Below are positions 15,001 through 26,415 of a DNA stretch of 64,000 bases, one piece after another. The position numbers and the translations under genes are program-made. Position 1 is the stretch's first letter. Each line of letters starts with the position of its first letter. The stretch comes from Odontocerum albicorne (Eukaryota > Arthropoda > Insecta > Trichoptera > Odontoceridae). The DNA lies in the NCBI GenBank assembly GCA_949825065.1, contig OX463839.1, positions 31,195,540 to 31,259,539 of the forward strand, given 5' to 3'. The notes below the pieces were generated by a model that ran no database searches, was not told the origin of the DNA, and was given only the letters and a program-made list of their open reading frames with translations.

Positions 15001-18000
15001 ACTGCGCAACTCATTAAAATGTTGCCGCGCACTAATTATATAGTAATTGCCCACGAAATATTGTATATTGCAAAGTAAATAAACATTTTAGATTTCACCA
15101 TGCTCTCGAGTTTAAAGCTAAAATACAGACACACTCGTCCCTTTATAATCATGCACATACACATTATTATATTACACTTTCGTTGTATACAGTACAACCT
15201 GGCGGGCTTATTGCCATGTGGCAACCATAAAGATGTTAAAGAGGCCTTAAGTGAAAACCAGACTGGAATCTATTAAAAAAACTGGATTCCAACGGGAATC
15301 GAACCCGCAACCTCCTAGTTGGAAAACTAGCGTCTTACCAACTAGGCCGCGGAGGTCGTTGTGGCGGATTATTTGTATCAATTTATTCCAATCAACCAAC
15401 TTTGTTTCATAATACTCTTAAGTAACATACTATATGTTATTGTACAGTTATCGTATTTAGAGCATAGTGGAAAAAAGTAAAAAGTAAATAACACAAATTA
15501 AAACAATGACAAACAAACACGGAGATAGGGATAGACATTGTATAAAAATACAATGTATTAGAGTAATATCCTCTGTGAGATACAGGCAAAAGCCTAGTTT
15601 ACTGGGGATACGACAAATGAAAGGCAACAAACCCAGATCCATTAAAATTGTATGTCCAAATCAAATTACCTGTTGTTTTTTCGCAAATTGTGTATATTTC
15701 TTGTCATGTGTAATAATAATAATAATAAAAAATAACTTTTGTTATAAGAACCATATATGCATAGACGACCTCCGTGAACTAGTTGGTAAGTCGCCTGTCT
15801 CCAAACCCGGAGGCTGCGGGTTGAAATCCCGCTGGAAGGCAGATACACTGTATACAACGAAAGTGTAATACAATATATTGAAACGAAAATATTGATGTAA
15901 AGATATCCAACAAGAAACCGGCAAAAGTTTGTTAGATTCTGAACACGTAACAAACACCCAATTAGCAATATCATGGTTCGCATTATTATGGTTTTGTTAC
16001 GTAACTGTATCTTGTATAATACAAATTTAGAGATCTTGTATAATAAAAGTTTTTCTTAGTTTTTTATTAGCATATAATAAATAGATAAGGATAGAGCACA
16101 TCTGATTGGACCAGAAATATCTTATCAAATTCGATCCGATTATTATCCACGTTAATTCAGGATTGTGGAAATGTATCAACAGAATTAAATTCACTTTTCT
16201 ATTTGTTTCACCTTTCAAATGTTTTCAAGTGCGTTTGCGACTTATTTTTGCAATTTTATCGGTCATTAAACCAGTACTGAAATCATAAAATCAACTTGAT
16301 GCAGCCCCATAAAAAAATATTGCGTCTTCAACGTTCTCGAGTATATTTAAATTTTCACATTTACTCGGCTGTTTTACAAGAGTAAATTTATCAACGAATG
16401 CGCCGTTTTTCTCGCGTTGCTACCTTCATTATCATCACGCCATGTCTTAATCGAGGTAAACAGAGAGAACTTCACTTCACCTTTTGCTCCCGTCATACGC
16501 ATACATACGAATACGTACACGTTTTGTATGCCCTCGTGTATTTTTACTGCTGCTCACTCCCAAAAAGGGAACTCTTTTAGAATCTTATCAATGTTATCGG
16601 CTTACGTTTCTTTTTCGAGTCTCAAACTTCTTATACTCTCTAAGAAACTCTGTGAGCTCGATGAAAAAAATAAAGACAACTTATAATTATCGATTGAATC
16701 AAATATTAAAAATTGAAAGGCTATGAACAGAAAAAAGGAGTTCAAGTAGTATAACAGTAAATATCTGTTATACTACTTGTATAACAGATATTTACTGTTA
16801 TATTATTACTCGATTATGTCTTATTTAGTAAATAAAGAAGACACAATCGAGTAAGTACGCCAAAGTACTTAAAAACTAAAAATATTGTGTTTCGTTATTT
16901 TAGATTATACTGATATTAAATTCATAAACAAACCTTATATTTACATTTGCTGCTACTTTTTTATAGATATATAATTCACGTAGTCTCAGATCGCTTTCTA
17001 GACCTTTTATATAGTTCATATTGGGTGTAACTGGATAAGTCTATACGATTACCGCAGATAACTAAGGAACTTTCCTGAATTAGTTCTAACATAATTTTGT
17101 ATTTTGATTGTTGAAAAAAATGTGAGAATATATTTAAAAAAAGTATTATCCACAGTCAAAAGGAGATAATTTGAGTGCTGGGGACATATAATGCGAGGAG
17201 AAAAATATGAGACCCTTCAACTGATACTGCAGGGGGAAATAAAGGGAAGAAGGCGCATCCCCTGGTCGAAAAACTTAAGGAAGTGGTTTCTTTATGGTAT
17301 CATATTTTTGTTCAGAGCTGCTGCCTAAAAGGTCAAGATAGGAATAATGATCGCCAACCTCCAAAGAGAGGAACTTTAAAAAATAGTAAGTTGACGACGA
17401 GCCTTGCCTCGCGATGCATATTCTAACATATTATAATTTTGAGTAAATTAAATTATATAATTTTCGTAGGTTATCGATATAATTCAAGTCTCGATATATC
17501 CCCTTTATAAAACAAAGTATCGTAGTTGTAAGTGTGTTACCATAATCTAAGAAAAGAAAATTAGCCTATAATGGGATTTGTCGGCAAGTCATCGTTTATA
17601 ATCGTTGAAATAATGGACGTGAGGTGTGATAACACATGAATTAAAACTGAAAGAGTTTCCCGGTAATCAAACGAGCTATAATGTCCGGTGATTAGTGAGG
17701 AGTATGCAGTTAAATGAAAATGCATACCATTAGGAAGTATTCAGTCTGTTAATTATAGTTATTTATTATAAACATCAATCAAATGAAGTATTCTGATGTC
17801 TCCCCAATTACATTTTTTCTCTATTTATATCTATAAAATACTACAATTACTTCAAACGAAGACACCAAACTACGCAATACAAGTTTATATCATATGATAA
17901 CTTTATTTTTCACTTGAGAGTATTTAGTAAAGAAAGGAGATATTTGAAAAAGAAATTTTATTTATTATTATTATAATTTTAACACTTTCATGAGCCAACA

Positions 18001-19018
18001 TCACAGAATGGTAGTGATAATCGTTATCTGACAACTGTATTCTCTGGAAGGTTTTTATTATAACAAACAATTTATGTTCAGTGAATTGGACGTATTCTTA
18101 AGTTTATTCTTAAATGGAATATCATATTACATCTAACTCATCGACATTAGTGGAACTAGAAGTTATTGACCCTGATTGAAAAGATTTTGACCCTGATTTT
18201 TATTTTCATTACAAAATTTCAAAAAATAACATTAATCTTAATCAGCTTTTCTTTTTAGTTTACACCAGGCGTGGCAAATTACGGCCCGCGAGCAGTATAC
18301 GGCCTGCCTCGTATTTAAATGTTTTAATGTTGACCGCAAACTAAAATATTTTTTCAATTTACATTGACAATTTTTTTGTGTTATTTATATAAAAATAGGT
18401 ATATTTTTAAACTAGACCTGCATCTACCTAAAATCGTTAATCCCAAGTCGCATTATAAAAGTAAATTTGTAAGCACGGCTTATCACGTGTGTCTTGTGTA
18501 GCCATAAAGTAGGAGCTTTAACTTGTTTTGTCACCACGGGTCACATATTATGTTAAGCTATTTTGCATTAGGCCGAGGGCCGCATGTTTTCAATAATAAA
18601 GTGTTATTTTCAATATTTCAAGTATTAAGTTATCTTTTATTGGAGAATCACTGATTTGTTTTCAAGATAGACTATTTTTATGATAATAAAAGTGAGTATA
18701 CAAAAAACATTGTATTTTTTTAAGCTGTCCGTTTTGATATTTAAATTATCAAAGCGGCGATTCAGCCAAAATATTTGCCAAGGCTTGGTTTACAGTGATG
18801 TAATGAAAATAAATAATATGCCTTACCTGATCCTCTCCCATTCTCCTCGACCTTCCAGCAGTAACCTGGGTTAACCAGAGACCTGGTCTGCTCCTGACAA
18901 TAAGCCCAGCTGAGCGGAGGAAGCCCGCCTGTGGGGCTGGTGCACGACGTCTGGATGTCCACGGGGCTCTGTCTGGTGCCGCGAGCTTCTGGGAACTTCT
19001 CCACCCAGGTGGAAGGTC
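5886..19018 (-). CDS. CAH1: Alpha-carbonic anhydrase, CAH1-like; four coding exons, first exon missing
   Basis: This zinc enzyme interconverts CO2 and bicarbonate. No signal peptide is visible in the part present and the family resemblance is to cytosolic insect CAH1. The coding segments join 19018-18827, 14869-14652, 7639-7418 and 6023-5886 with GT/AG borders. The intron phases (1, 0, 0) keep one reading frame across all joins. The product is about 256 residues; with a first exon of about 12 residues it reaches the usual alpha-CA length of about 270. The zinc ligands appear as FHCHWG and ELHLVHWN, with SEHTVDG and YPGSLTTPP as further family motifs. The residue at the usual proton-shuttle position (His64 of human CA II) is Tyr in the context NPGYCW, as I recall for fly CAH1. 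The gene spans more than 13 kb because its introns are full of transposable elements. Confidence 0.93.
6024..7417 (-). other. CAH1 intron 4 (1.4 kb)
   Basis: Bounded by a GTTAGT donor and a TTTCAG acceptor. It is AT-rich. The stretch 6070-6420 is more complex in base composition and has open frames on both strands, but I recognise no protein family in it. Confidence 0.6.
7418..7639 (-). CDS. CAH1: CAH1 exon 4
   Basis: The 222-bp exon has an acceptor TTTTTAG and a donor GTTAGT. It begins [17 protein letters not shown], includes the substrate-pocket motif [12 protein letters not shown] with the conserved Thr-Thr pair, and continues [17 protein letters not shown]. Translation past the donor gives a non-family tail, which supports the splice site. 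The exon is in phase 0 at both ends. Confidence 0.95.
7824..7962. repeat. Perfect inverted repeat: 66-bp arms, 7-nt loop
   Basis: The left arm 7824-7889 and the right arm 7897-7962 are exact reverse complements by eye, including a CT/GA run. They are separated by TATATAT. The arms contain ATAATGGCCGTGAACTCC and ACCTAAAACAATAAGCC. The foldback lies inside CAH1 intron 3, so it would be transcribed with the gene. No TA or other target duplication flanks it. Confidence 0.95.
8150..8190. repeat. Short perfect foldback, 17-bp arms
   Basis: The arms, with core TATCAGATAGGTA and its complement, are separated by the 7-nt loop ATAACTA. It lies about 190 bp beyond the 66-bp foldback. Confidence 0.85.
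9249..9321. repeat. Tandem duplication, about 35-bp unit
   Basis: Two adjacent copies begin ATAAAATG followed by a T run and end GTAAAAATGTACT. They differ mainly in the length of the T run. Confidence 0.8.
10820..11042 (+). mobile_element. tRNA-headed SINE, tail type B
   Basis: The diverged tRNA-like head has TTCGTTGGTAAGACG (A-box region) and GGATTTGATTCCCG (B-box region). A tail follows with CGCCTGATAACAATA and GTGTGCGAGTATAC, and the element ends in a short GAAGAAGAAG run. The tail matches the SINEs at 29842-30042 and 42541-42733. Confidence 0.7.
11205..11670 (-). mobile_element. LINE remnant, family B, C-terminal RT end
   Basis: On the minus strand 11665-11408 encodes a reverse-transcriptase C-terminal region: [20 protein letters not shown], then [18 protein letters not shown]. 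Broken frames down to about 11210 read LCSELPPQ and [14 protein letters not shown] residues. This corresponds to the end of the same family at 17155-17395. The copy has lost its 5' part and carries stops and frameshifts. Confidence 0.75.
12226..13519. mobile_element. Pogo-like non-autonomous DNA transposon with TA duplication
   Basis: The left end reads TA|CAGTGTACCCTCCATTTAC and the right end, in reverse complement, TA|CAGTAATCCCCTATTTATG. Both start with CAGT and both are flanked by TA, as in the pogo/Tigger branch of Tc1/mariner. The element is 1294 bp. No transposase motif was seen; the longest interior frame, 13443-13195 on the minus strand, shows no DDE signature. A 49-bp tandem array occupies 12287-12486. 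The element lies in CAH1 intron 3. Confidence 0.65.
12287..12486. repeat. 49-bp tandem repeat, four copies
   Basis: The unit runs TATTTGAAATGTTGCATGCG, then TAATAGTGACATCTAACATA, then TTAAGTAAT. The four copies are nearly identical. The array sits just inside the left terminus of the pogo-like element. Confidence 0.95.
14380..14510 (-). mobile_element. LINE family A fragment
   Basis: The plus-strand text CATAAACCTTCTCTTAC, then a CATTCCTTC block and TTACCATTAACTTGG, parallels the stretch at 35630-35720. That stretch reads on the minus strand as a LINE C-terminus. The fragment ends about 140 bp inside intron 3 from exon 3. Confidence 0.5.
14652..14869 (-). CDS. CAH1: CAH1 exon 3 (zinc-binding core)
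   Basis: The acceptor reads TTCTCCTCTAG and the donor after AAG reads GTAGGA. The 218-bp exon carries the active-site core: QFHCHWG contains two of the three zinc histidines, GSEHTVDG holds the structural Glu, and ELHLVHWN holds the third zinc His. It ends in LAVLGVFLK, and the next exon continues [10 protein letters not shown] in phase 0. The exon is much richer in GC than the surrounding intron DNA, which is a useful marker in this genome. Confidence 0.95.
15166..15360 (-). mobile_element. tRNA-headed SINE, tail type A (best-preserved copy)
   Basis: In minus orientation the head reads GACCTCCGCGGCCTAGTTGG (A box) and later GCGGGTTCGATTCCCG (B box). The tail follows with CCAGTCTGGTTTTCACTTAA, GGCCTCTTTAAC and the end CTGTATACAACGAAAGTGTA. 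Both polymerase III boxes match the consensus. It is not a functional tRNA gene: no acceptor-stem pairing is evident and it is fused to a SINE tail. Confidence 0.85.
15490..15735 (+). repeat. Interspersed repeat R1 with (AAT)n tail
   Basis: It contains AAGCCTAGTTTACTGGGG, ACGACAAATGAAAGGCAACA and, at the right end, AAATTGTGTATATTTCTTGT before (AAT)n. The right end recurs almost exactly at 22257-22318 and the middle at 26366-26415. A 3' simple-sequence tail suggests a retroposon. No protein was recognised. Confidence 0.65.
15773..15881 (+). mobile_element. tRNA-headed SINE, short copy
   Basis: The head GACCTCCGTGAACTAGTTGG and GGGTTGAAATCCCG is followed almost at once by the type A terminus CTGTATACAACGAAAGTGTA. 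The middle of the element is therefore deleted. It faces the SINE at 15166-15360 head to head. Confidence 0.8.
16425..16480 (-). mobile_element. LINE family A 3' terminus
   Basis: ATCATCACGCCATG followed by a diverged AACCGAGGTAAACAGAGAG-like run matches the 3' ends at 36078 and, inverted, at 59173-59210 (GGGTGATGGCGTGATGG). The coding part is not recognisable here. Confidence 0.45.
16750..16802. repeat. Perfect foldback, 24-bp arms, 5-nt loop
   Basis: The arms 16750-16773 and 16779-16802 (core AACAGTAAATATCTGTTATA) are exact complements separated by TACTT. The arm itself is partly self-complementary (TATAACAG and CTGTTATA). Confidence 0.9.
17155..17395 (+). mobile_element. LINE remnant, family B, C-terminal end
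   Basis: Plus-strand translation across minor breaks gives [20 protein letters not shown], then [21 protein letters not shown] and [11 protein letters not shown]. This is the typical end of an insect non-LTR retrotransposon ORF2. It is the same family as 11205-11670. Confidence 0.75.
18269..18600. mobile_element. Possible hAT-type element end
   Basis: CAGGCGTGGCAAATTACGG, then CCCGCGAGCAG, resembles hAT termini that begin CAGGGGTGG and carry GGCCCGCGGG. A complementary GGCCGAGGGCCGCATG lies near 18570. I did not find a full matching right end or an 8-bp duplication. Confidence 0.35.
18827..19018 (-). CDS. CAH1: CAH1 exon 2 (N-terminal part)
   Basis: The exon is bounded by a pyrimidine-rich acceptor ending in CCAG and by the donor GTAAGG. 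It starts with two bases completing a Gly codon, which gives [14 protein letters not shown], and then the family motif RQSPVDI. It ends after the first base of a Glu codon, and the next exon supplies AG, so the join reads [16 protein letters not shown] covers the shuttle position, where Tyr replaces His. The exon implies an upstream first exon ending in one base (G) and encoding the short start and WGY region of alpha-CAs. Confidence 0.93.
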
Positions 19019-19364
19019 CTGGAAAAAAAGTAAATAAAATCGATTTTCTAAATATAAATATAATAGTTAAAAATATTTGTTTTCTTCAATATAACAGAAT
19101 ATTCAAAATTATGTACGAGTACGTTGGTTGAAAGATAGTGAAGTGAATTAAACTTCAGGTGTCAAAATGCAAGGCGAAATAGTTTTTTGATTGCTTTTTC
19201 GTTACATCAAGTAGTTAAAATATAAGGTCAATAAATTGTTGAAAGTTTGTCGACTGACTGGGAAATTCTTGGGATAAAATATGAACCAAAATAAAATACA
19301 AAAGCAAAACGGTAATTTAAAAATTATTCCACTAACTTTCTTTGCCTGTTTCGGTCAACAAGCA

Positions 19365-19700
19365 TTCTCAGAGTGGAACTAAAACTCACGACGTACATCC
19401 TTCGCTATATGTGGACCATATCCATACATGTTCTCTGCTTCTCTTATTCCTCGCTTTACCTTCTTTAAAAATATTGATTCAGTTGGTTCAACCATAGTTT
19501 TCTCGGTCATCTTCTATCGCGTCTACGATTTACGCTTGCATCGTAAATTTGTTTAGTCAGTCTTTCCTCCGCATCCGTTCAACACGTCCAAATCACCTCA
19601 ACGTTCTCTTTTTCACCCTTCTAAACAGATTAGTTTTTAGCTCACATTCACGTTTCATTCCCAAACATCAATGTTGACACTAATACGTTGATGTGAGCCG
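19365..19700 (-). mobile_element. LINE family A remnant, C-terminal end
   Basis: The minus strand, across several stops, reads NVEVIWTC, EERLTKQIYDASVNRRRDRR, PRKLWLNQLNQYF and EKQRTCMDMVHI. This matches the C-terminal LTKxIY...GRGRPRxxWxDQ pattern of insect non-LTR ORF2 proteins. It is heavily mutated. Confidence 0.65.
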
Positions 19701-20390
19701 TCATTTAAGCAGGTCTCGATATTGCTTGGTTGAAATATATATTACAAATTAAGAGGCTTCGTAAATAAAATCAAGTAAGTATCATAATTTTTAATACAAA
19801 ACACTTTTTTTTGTTACTGTATGTAGAGCTTTATATAATATAGTGAAATGAATTTATTTAATTAAATTACCATCACATATTAATTAAAGCTTAAATAGTT
19901 GGCTATAAATGAAGTACATTATATCACCAAATGTCCCATTATAATCAGCAGCGCGAGATGTATTATAAAATCAATAAAATTGTTATAACATTTTAAGAAA
20001 TTGATAAAAAATAATCAGCTGTTGAATAATCATTCAGATCAACGAATAACAAGAAATATTTAGAAATATAAAAGCGTAAAGGATAGATATTATAATAAAT
20101 CGTTGAGTCCGCTTCCGAGTATCTTCAGCGTCTTCTATCATTTGTTTCAGAGGTTAAGAAAATTAAGCAAACGAGGAATATTTATTCTGGCCTGTTTTAA
20201 AATTGTGTCGAAGGTTTTTTCTCGTTTTTTCATGAAGAAATACGGATATTTTAAAATACGAAACTAGTATAAATCAATAAATTTAAAACAAAAAGGAAGG
20301 ATTGAGTTACATACACGTCTTCATCACAATTTCTTATACGGAAAAGCGTTTTTCTGATTGTTTTAACGCTAAACTCCTGATAAACTTCCG

Positions 20391-20608
20391 GCCGATCTCC
20401 ATAGTTTAGTTGCTAAGACATCTATCAGCATCAGCCCGGGAGTTGCGATTTTGAGTACACAGGCTGGGATATAGTTTTTTTAATGATTCCAGTCTGTTTT
20501 TGACTTAAGGCCTCTTAAACGCCTTTCTGGTAAGTTAGAAGAGATTGCCACATGGAAATAAGTCCACCAGCTTGTACTGTATACAACGAAAGTGTAATAT
20601 AATACTAT
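20391..20608 (+). mobile_element. tRNA-headed SINE, tail type A, full length but diverged
   Basis: CCGATCTCCATAGTTTAGTT marks the head. The tail has ATTCCAGTCTG, TTGACTTAAGGCCTCTTAAA, GATTGCCACATGGAAATAAG and CTGTATACAACGAAAGTGTA. The B box is degraded. Confidence 0.8.
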
Positions 20609-20747
20609 GAAAGACGAGGACTATCAATGATAATTAGCTGGAACCAGTAGAAAAGTTTGATGGATTATTATTATACTCGTACAAAGGCAGTTTTCCATCA
20701 AATTAATTAATCATATTTTAATCTCGAATCATAACCACAACTCAAAT

Positions 20748-20776
20748 GGAACCATATCAAATACTGATATGGTTCC
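20748..20776. repeat. Foldback, 12-bp arms, 5-nt loop
   Basis: GGAACCATATCA and its exact complement flank AATAC. Pairing extends beyond one mismatch. Confidence 0.75.
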
Positions 20777-21968
20777 TTTACCACTGTACTCGTAACATAT
20801 TATCATTTAACATTTGTTTCAAATTAATTAGTTTTATGCATTTTCAATCAAACTTCTAGTACCAGTTTCATTTACGAGTAGATCTACTTATTACAATATT
20901 TGAGTTAAGAGACGCGATATTCAAGTGAATTTTGCATCTAATAAAAAACATTAAAAAATAATAAAAAATATTTTTTAAAGTTCCATTTGATTTGTTTGTT
21001 AACAATAGGCATTATGAGTCGCGTGGCAACCGTTAAAACATTTGAAGTAAATGCCCATGTCCAGATAAGAATAGAGCATTTTTAACGCGCAAGTCAATTA
21101 GATAAAAGACACTTAAAACGAAGCGTTACCTTTTAAACATAAATTTTCCGGACATTTAAGTGTTTTTCTATGATAATACATGTCTGAACAAAGGGAAACG
21201 ACAACATTATCACACAAAACGGGAATATTTTACCATTGTCGACAGAAAATATACAAGTAACGGTTTGCATAAATTTGTCTGTGCAAAAATTTAGCATCAC
21301 GTCTTGTCCCCGTTAGGGTACATTGAGGAAGATGATGGAATTATTTATATTTGTATAGTTTTATTTTTTCTCGCTAAATTTAACGTTTTCCATTATCTTT
21401 CGATACCTAAATGGAAAATATTAATTTCATTTTGCAACTCACAAATATGTGAAGATTAAAAAATGTTGAATTAATAACTGAAAACTAAGCTTTTATATGA
21501 AGATTTAAATGCAAATAGCATCCAATGTTACTTATTCTGAAATAAAATATGAAACGGTATAGGCTTGTATGGAACTATGTTTTTAGACGGACTTGAACCA
21601 CGAAACACCCATTTAACTGGCTCGATATATTTTTATACAGAGGGTTGATTTATGCTTTTTCGATATTTCAAATTAAAAAAATATATAGGTTGGGCTATTT
21701 TTACACATATAAGCCCATATAGTAGTCAAATATATCATTAAACGAAATATAAAACTTTTTTCAAATAAAATTACTAAAAAAAAATTTCTTAGCATTTTGT
21801 TTTGTTATCAAGTAAAATTACAAGACTAGTGTAATAACTAGAAACTAATGTGATATATAATCTAAATAGCAAAATACTCTTCAAAATAATAGCTCTAGTT
21901 ATAAAAAATGTACGATAAAAATATCTCTTCTCGAAATTCACTCTTATAAATGAGGATTATCAAAATTT

Positions 21969-22168
21969 NNNNNNNNNNNNNNNNNNNNNNNNNNNNNNNN
22001 NNNNNNNNNNNNNNNNNNNNNNNNNNNNNNNNNNNNNNNNNNNNNNNNNNNNNNNNNNNNNNNNNNNNNNNNNNNNNNNNNNNNNNNNNNNNNNNNNNNN
22101 NNNNNNNNNNNNNNNNNNNNNNNNNNNNNNNNNNNNNNNNNNNNNNNNNNNNNNNNNNNNNNNNNNNN
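21969..22168. other. Assembly gap of 200 N
   Basis: Exactly 200 undetermined bases directly next to a (TA)n tract, where assembly is likely to have failed. The true length is unknown. Confidence 0.99.
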
Positions 22169-22706
<538 letters not shown>

Positions 22707-23645
22707 ACTAAAAAAAATAGATATAGCAAAAAATCCAAGATCGTCTTCTTAAAAACCCCTTTTGGATTAGAAAGTCAATTTGACGTATATACTCGTACAT
22801 AAAAAACCTACCAACACAAAATAAATTATTTTTCGTTTACATAAAACATCGAATAAACAGAGTTCAATTAATATGTAAAAAAAAATCTTGATAGTTATGT
22901 ATTTCATGGTCCAATTTCGTATCTCTCGATACAAACCCATGTAAAGCAAATATCCCCTAAACAAAATTAAAACATTAACCGATCTTTGTTGCGGCCTTAC
23001 TCGTACATTCAATTTTCTGACGTGAAGTGTAACTTATTTATTTATTTAACATTTTAGTATAAATACGTCTGTCAGATTTATTAATTTGTAAAAAATGCTA
23101 CTAACTATCGTTCATTTCATTAAAAATTGTATTCGTGACCGTATCATGTATCCAAAGTTCATTAACAAATAGTGAAACAAAGATTAATCTGGAGTTGGAA
23201 AGTGATTAAGGTGGGAATGTATAGGAGTAAAGGATACGTGTATGGAGTATTCTGAGGTAAATTATGTTTTTTTAGTATTCAGTAGAAGCTAATCTAATTG
23301 AAAAGTGAGGCCAATGACAAAATGTTGACGTCACAACTGTAATATCAACTGAATAAAATATTTAGAATTGAACAGTGTATACTTTATACTCGTACGAGTG
23401 TCTTGACGTCAGTCATTGTTAAACCAAAAAAGTGTGTAAGGTACAAAAGACACCTAACAGCACCTTCGATGCATTATTTTATAGACAAAATTAATCTTAA
23501 AGGCGTTGGTCGTGTTTTGCATGTTATTTTCTTTCGTGTTCTGCATTTCAAAATGATACCAAGTTTTCAATTGAAATAATTTTTGGTTCATATATTTCAG
23601 TAATCTTAGAAGAAAACATTTTAATCGTTCATTATTTAGTTTTAA

Positions 23646-23755
23646 AATCTTGTAAATAAATCTATGTCTGGATGGATGACCCTCTTTGTATAACAGGAGA
23701 AATCTTGTAAATAAATCTATGTCTGGATGAATGACCCTCTTTGTATAACAGGAGA
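23646..23755. repeat. 55-bp tandem duplication
   Basis: Two near-identical copies start AATCTTGTAAATAAATCTAT and end CCCTCTTTGTATAACAGGAG. They differ at one base (GGATGGATG against GGATGAATG), so the duplication is recent. Confidence 0.95.
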
Positions 23756-26365
23756 TATCCGTGCAAAGTAATTTTTTTTAAATGTGTAGATACGTGTAGC
23801 ATTTTTAAAGTTTTATTAAACACGTCGCTTTTTCGAATTCTGTAATAAGATAGACTAGACCATCCTTGATTGTAGCAGAAAAATACGAATCTACTTTCCG
23901 AACAACCCAATAGATGAAGAAATTTTATTATTTTCGACGTTAAGCTACCATTTTTAACATCAGCCTACACCATAAAGAAGAAAAAGGTAAGTAAAGGTAT
24001 ATTTATATTTAAATTTAATATCAAAGCCACTTGATACATACGAGTACGAGTGCATCTAACGCGCCTGCCTCAAGTCGTACCTGATATGATTATAATATAC
24101 TTTGCTAAAAATGATTGACGCATTATTAATAAGTATTTCAACAGTCACTCATCAAACACAATAGTCAGAGTCACGTGTACGAGTATGCGATGATTTTATT
24201 ATTCAGAAATGAACTGGCTAAGAGCTACGGCCTGGGAGGATTTAATAACGGTTTGCTTCCGTCGTAAACTTCTAAGGCTGTTGCAGATAACAATTAATAT
24301 TGTGATATGTTCACTTGCCATATGTCTGCAGATATATTCTTCCTCAGATGTTTTATCGATTTTTATCAGAGACGTATAAAGTGACGAGAATCTTAAAATG
24401 TGCATCGGTCAGGCTGCTAAGTTAAAGGGGCTGTGAAAGTCGGAATGAAGATAATTATAACTTTCTCGTCTATATTTTCAATTACAATTATTTGATAAAA
24501 ACAAAAAAAAAACTATTTTAGCTTAAGTAATTGTTGAATTTTATTTAATTATTATATACACTGTGCAATTATTCAATAAAATTCTTGATGGTCGTGACCT
24601 CAATGCTGAGGAACGTGACTCACAAATTGTTTTTCATATTCATGTGGTTTTCTTGGGAAAATAATATGGTGGTTTCCCATTGCCTTCCGCCCCGCTTTGT
24701 GTGTATTAAGAAGTGTATATATGTTATGTTGTATATATTGTGAGATTTGCTGCTAACACAGAATTTTGTAGTATACCATAGTTCTAGGTCCTAGATGAAA
24801 TGTGCACTTGTGGATAGGAGTTGGAAGGATTAAGAGGGTAGGGAAAACACATAAGTAGAAGTTATCAGTCTCTGTGACCCTCGACTAAGTTTAACCTACG
24901 GGTCTACGTAGTTTCCAGGGTGTGGCCGCTGTTAATAAAATTAAATTGATCAAATTTTAAGGACGTTAAAACACCATTCAAATAAATGTTGACAAAAAAT
25001 ATTTGGTACAAAACCTATAATTTACATTTCCGTACGATTTATTATCAAAATATCAAGAAAAAAATATGCAATAGTCTTATTTAAAATGAGGGGATTTTAA
25101 ATAATTTTAATACGTTGTAATAAATTCAAAATTATTTGAGAAATATTTTAATGCAAAGTGATTTTTGCACATTTCATGAGCGGCCAGAAGAACCAACTCA
25201 TCGACATTGAATACCTCGGGATAAAAAAGAGGAGAGAACCAGCATTCAGAGATAGATAGATTGAAACTGAAAATGTAAATGTTAGGACTAGTAGAGACCG
25301 TATACCCATCCTAATGAGTGATCAGGTAAAGGAATCAGCAGAGTGCACTTTCTAGGAGGCTCTGCATTAAGTAAGAAATAGCTCACACTGCAGGATAATC
25401 GCGGAGGAACACGATGGATATAATCAGCATTAAAAAAGCTAATCAAAAGAAAAGGTATAGGAATACTTTCTATTTTCTGATCGTAAATGATTACTAATAC
25501 TTTGGGCTGCAACTACCATAGGCCGTTCCTGATTGTTATGATTATCAAAGAAAGAGAATTACATATGTACATATAGGACATATACGTGTATACACGTGAG
25601 TATAGTCTACAGATATAATTTAATCAATGCAACTGATTAATTCATTTATAAAGCTGAAAAAACAAATAATAACGTACAGTGCGAATAAAAAATTATCGAT
25701 TAGATTAAAACTGAATAAATATTTACATGTAGTGCTAAACCACTGGTTTTAAATTATATTTATGAATAATTTTCTTTAGCTATTCGTAAATGAGATATTT
25801 TGCTGAAAAAAATAATTGCGTCGATGAAGATGTTAGAAAAAAATTAAATTTATACAAAAATACTTCAACACATTCTGTTTATAGAACAAATATGTAAATA
25901 AATAGAAATCATTTATTTTTCATCAATGAAAAAACATTAAGAACGCATATTGAATTAATGCAGTGAATATAAAATGCAATTTGGTATTCAAAAAGTGTAG
26001 GTTCATATGTCACCCTCCCGACCGAGACGAAATAACAACAAGAGGAAGAGGAATAATCCGGAGCATTCCAGATGTATTCAGTCCAGACCTAACATTGTTG
26101 AATATCCTAAATTTACTCACATATTTTCTCAGCGTTCCCGATTTCTAAAATATGTTTTTAATAAATGTATGGAAGAGATTGTAGTATGGTATGTTAATTT
26201 CTTAGAATTGGTGATGTACGCCAAGGGTTGACACACGTGATACATACGAGGTTATAAAACATTACAAGTCAATGAGATTATTTTACAAAAAAAAAAAATA
26301 TTAACCGATCATCGGTAAAATGCATCAACCTATTTTTTCATGTTCACATTTCCTCAGTAAGATAA

Positions 26366-26415
26366 ATAAAAAAGCCTAATTTATTTGGGCCACGACAAAT
26401 GAAAGATAACAAACT
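26366..26415 (+). repeat. R1 fragment
   Basis: AAGCCTAATTTATTTGGG and ACGACAAATGAAAGATAACA parallel the middle of R1 at 15582-15630. Confidence 0.55.

Larger units (their letters stand above)
14870..18826 (-). other. CAH1 intron 2 (4.0 kb), repeat-filled
   Basis: Bounded by a GTAAGG donor and a TCCTCTAG acceptor. It holds two SINEs in opposite orientation, an interspersed repeat with an AAT tail (15490-15735), a LINE 3' end (16425-16480), a foldback (16750-16802), a second LINE remnant (17155-17395) and a possible hAT-like fragment (18269-18600). Confidence 0.8.

Noticed and set aside
15280..15360. A tRNA gene on the minus strand
   Set aside because: A and B boxes match, but no acceptor stem pairs and the sequence continues into a SINE tail that is shared by other copies.
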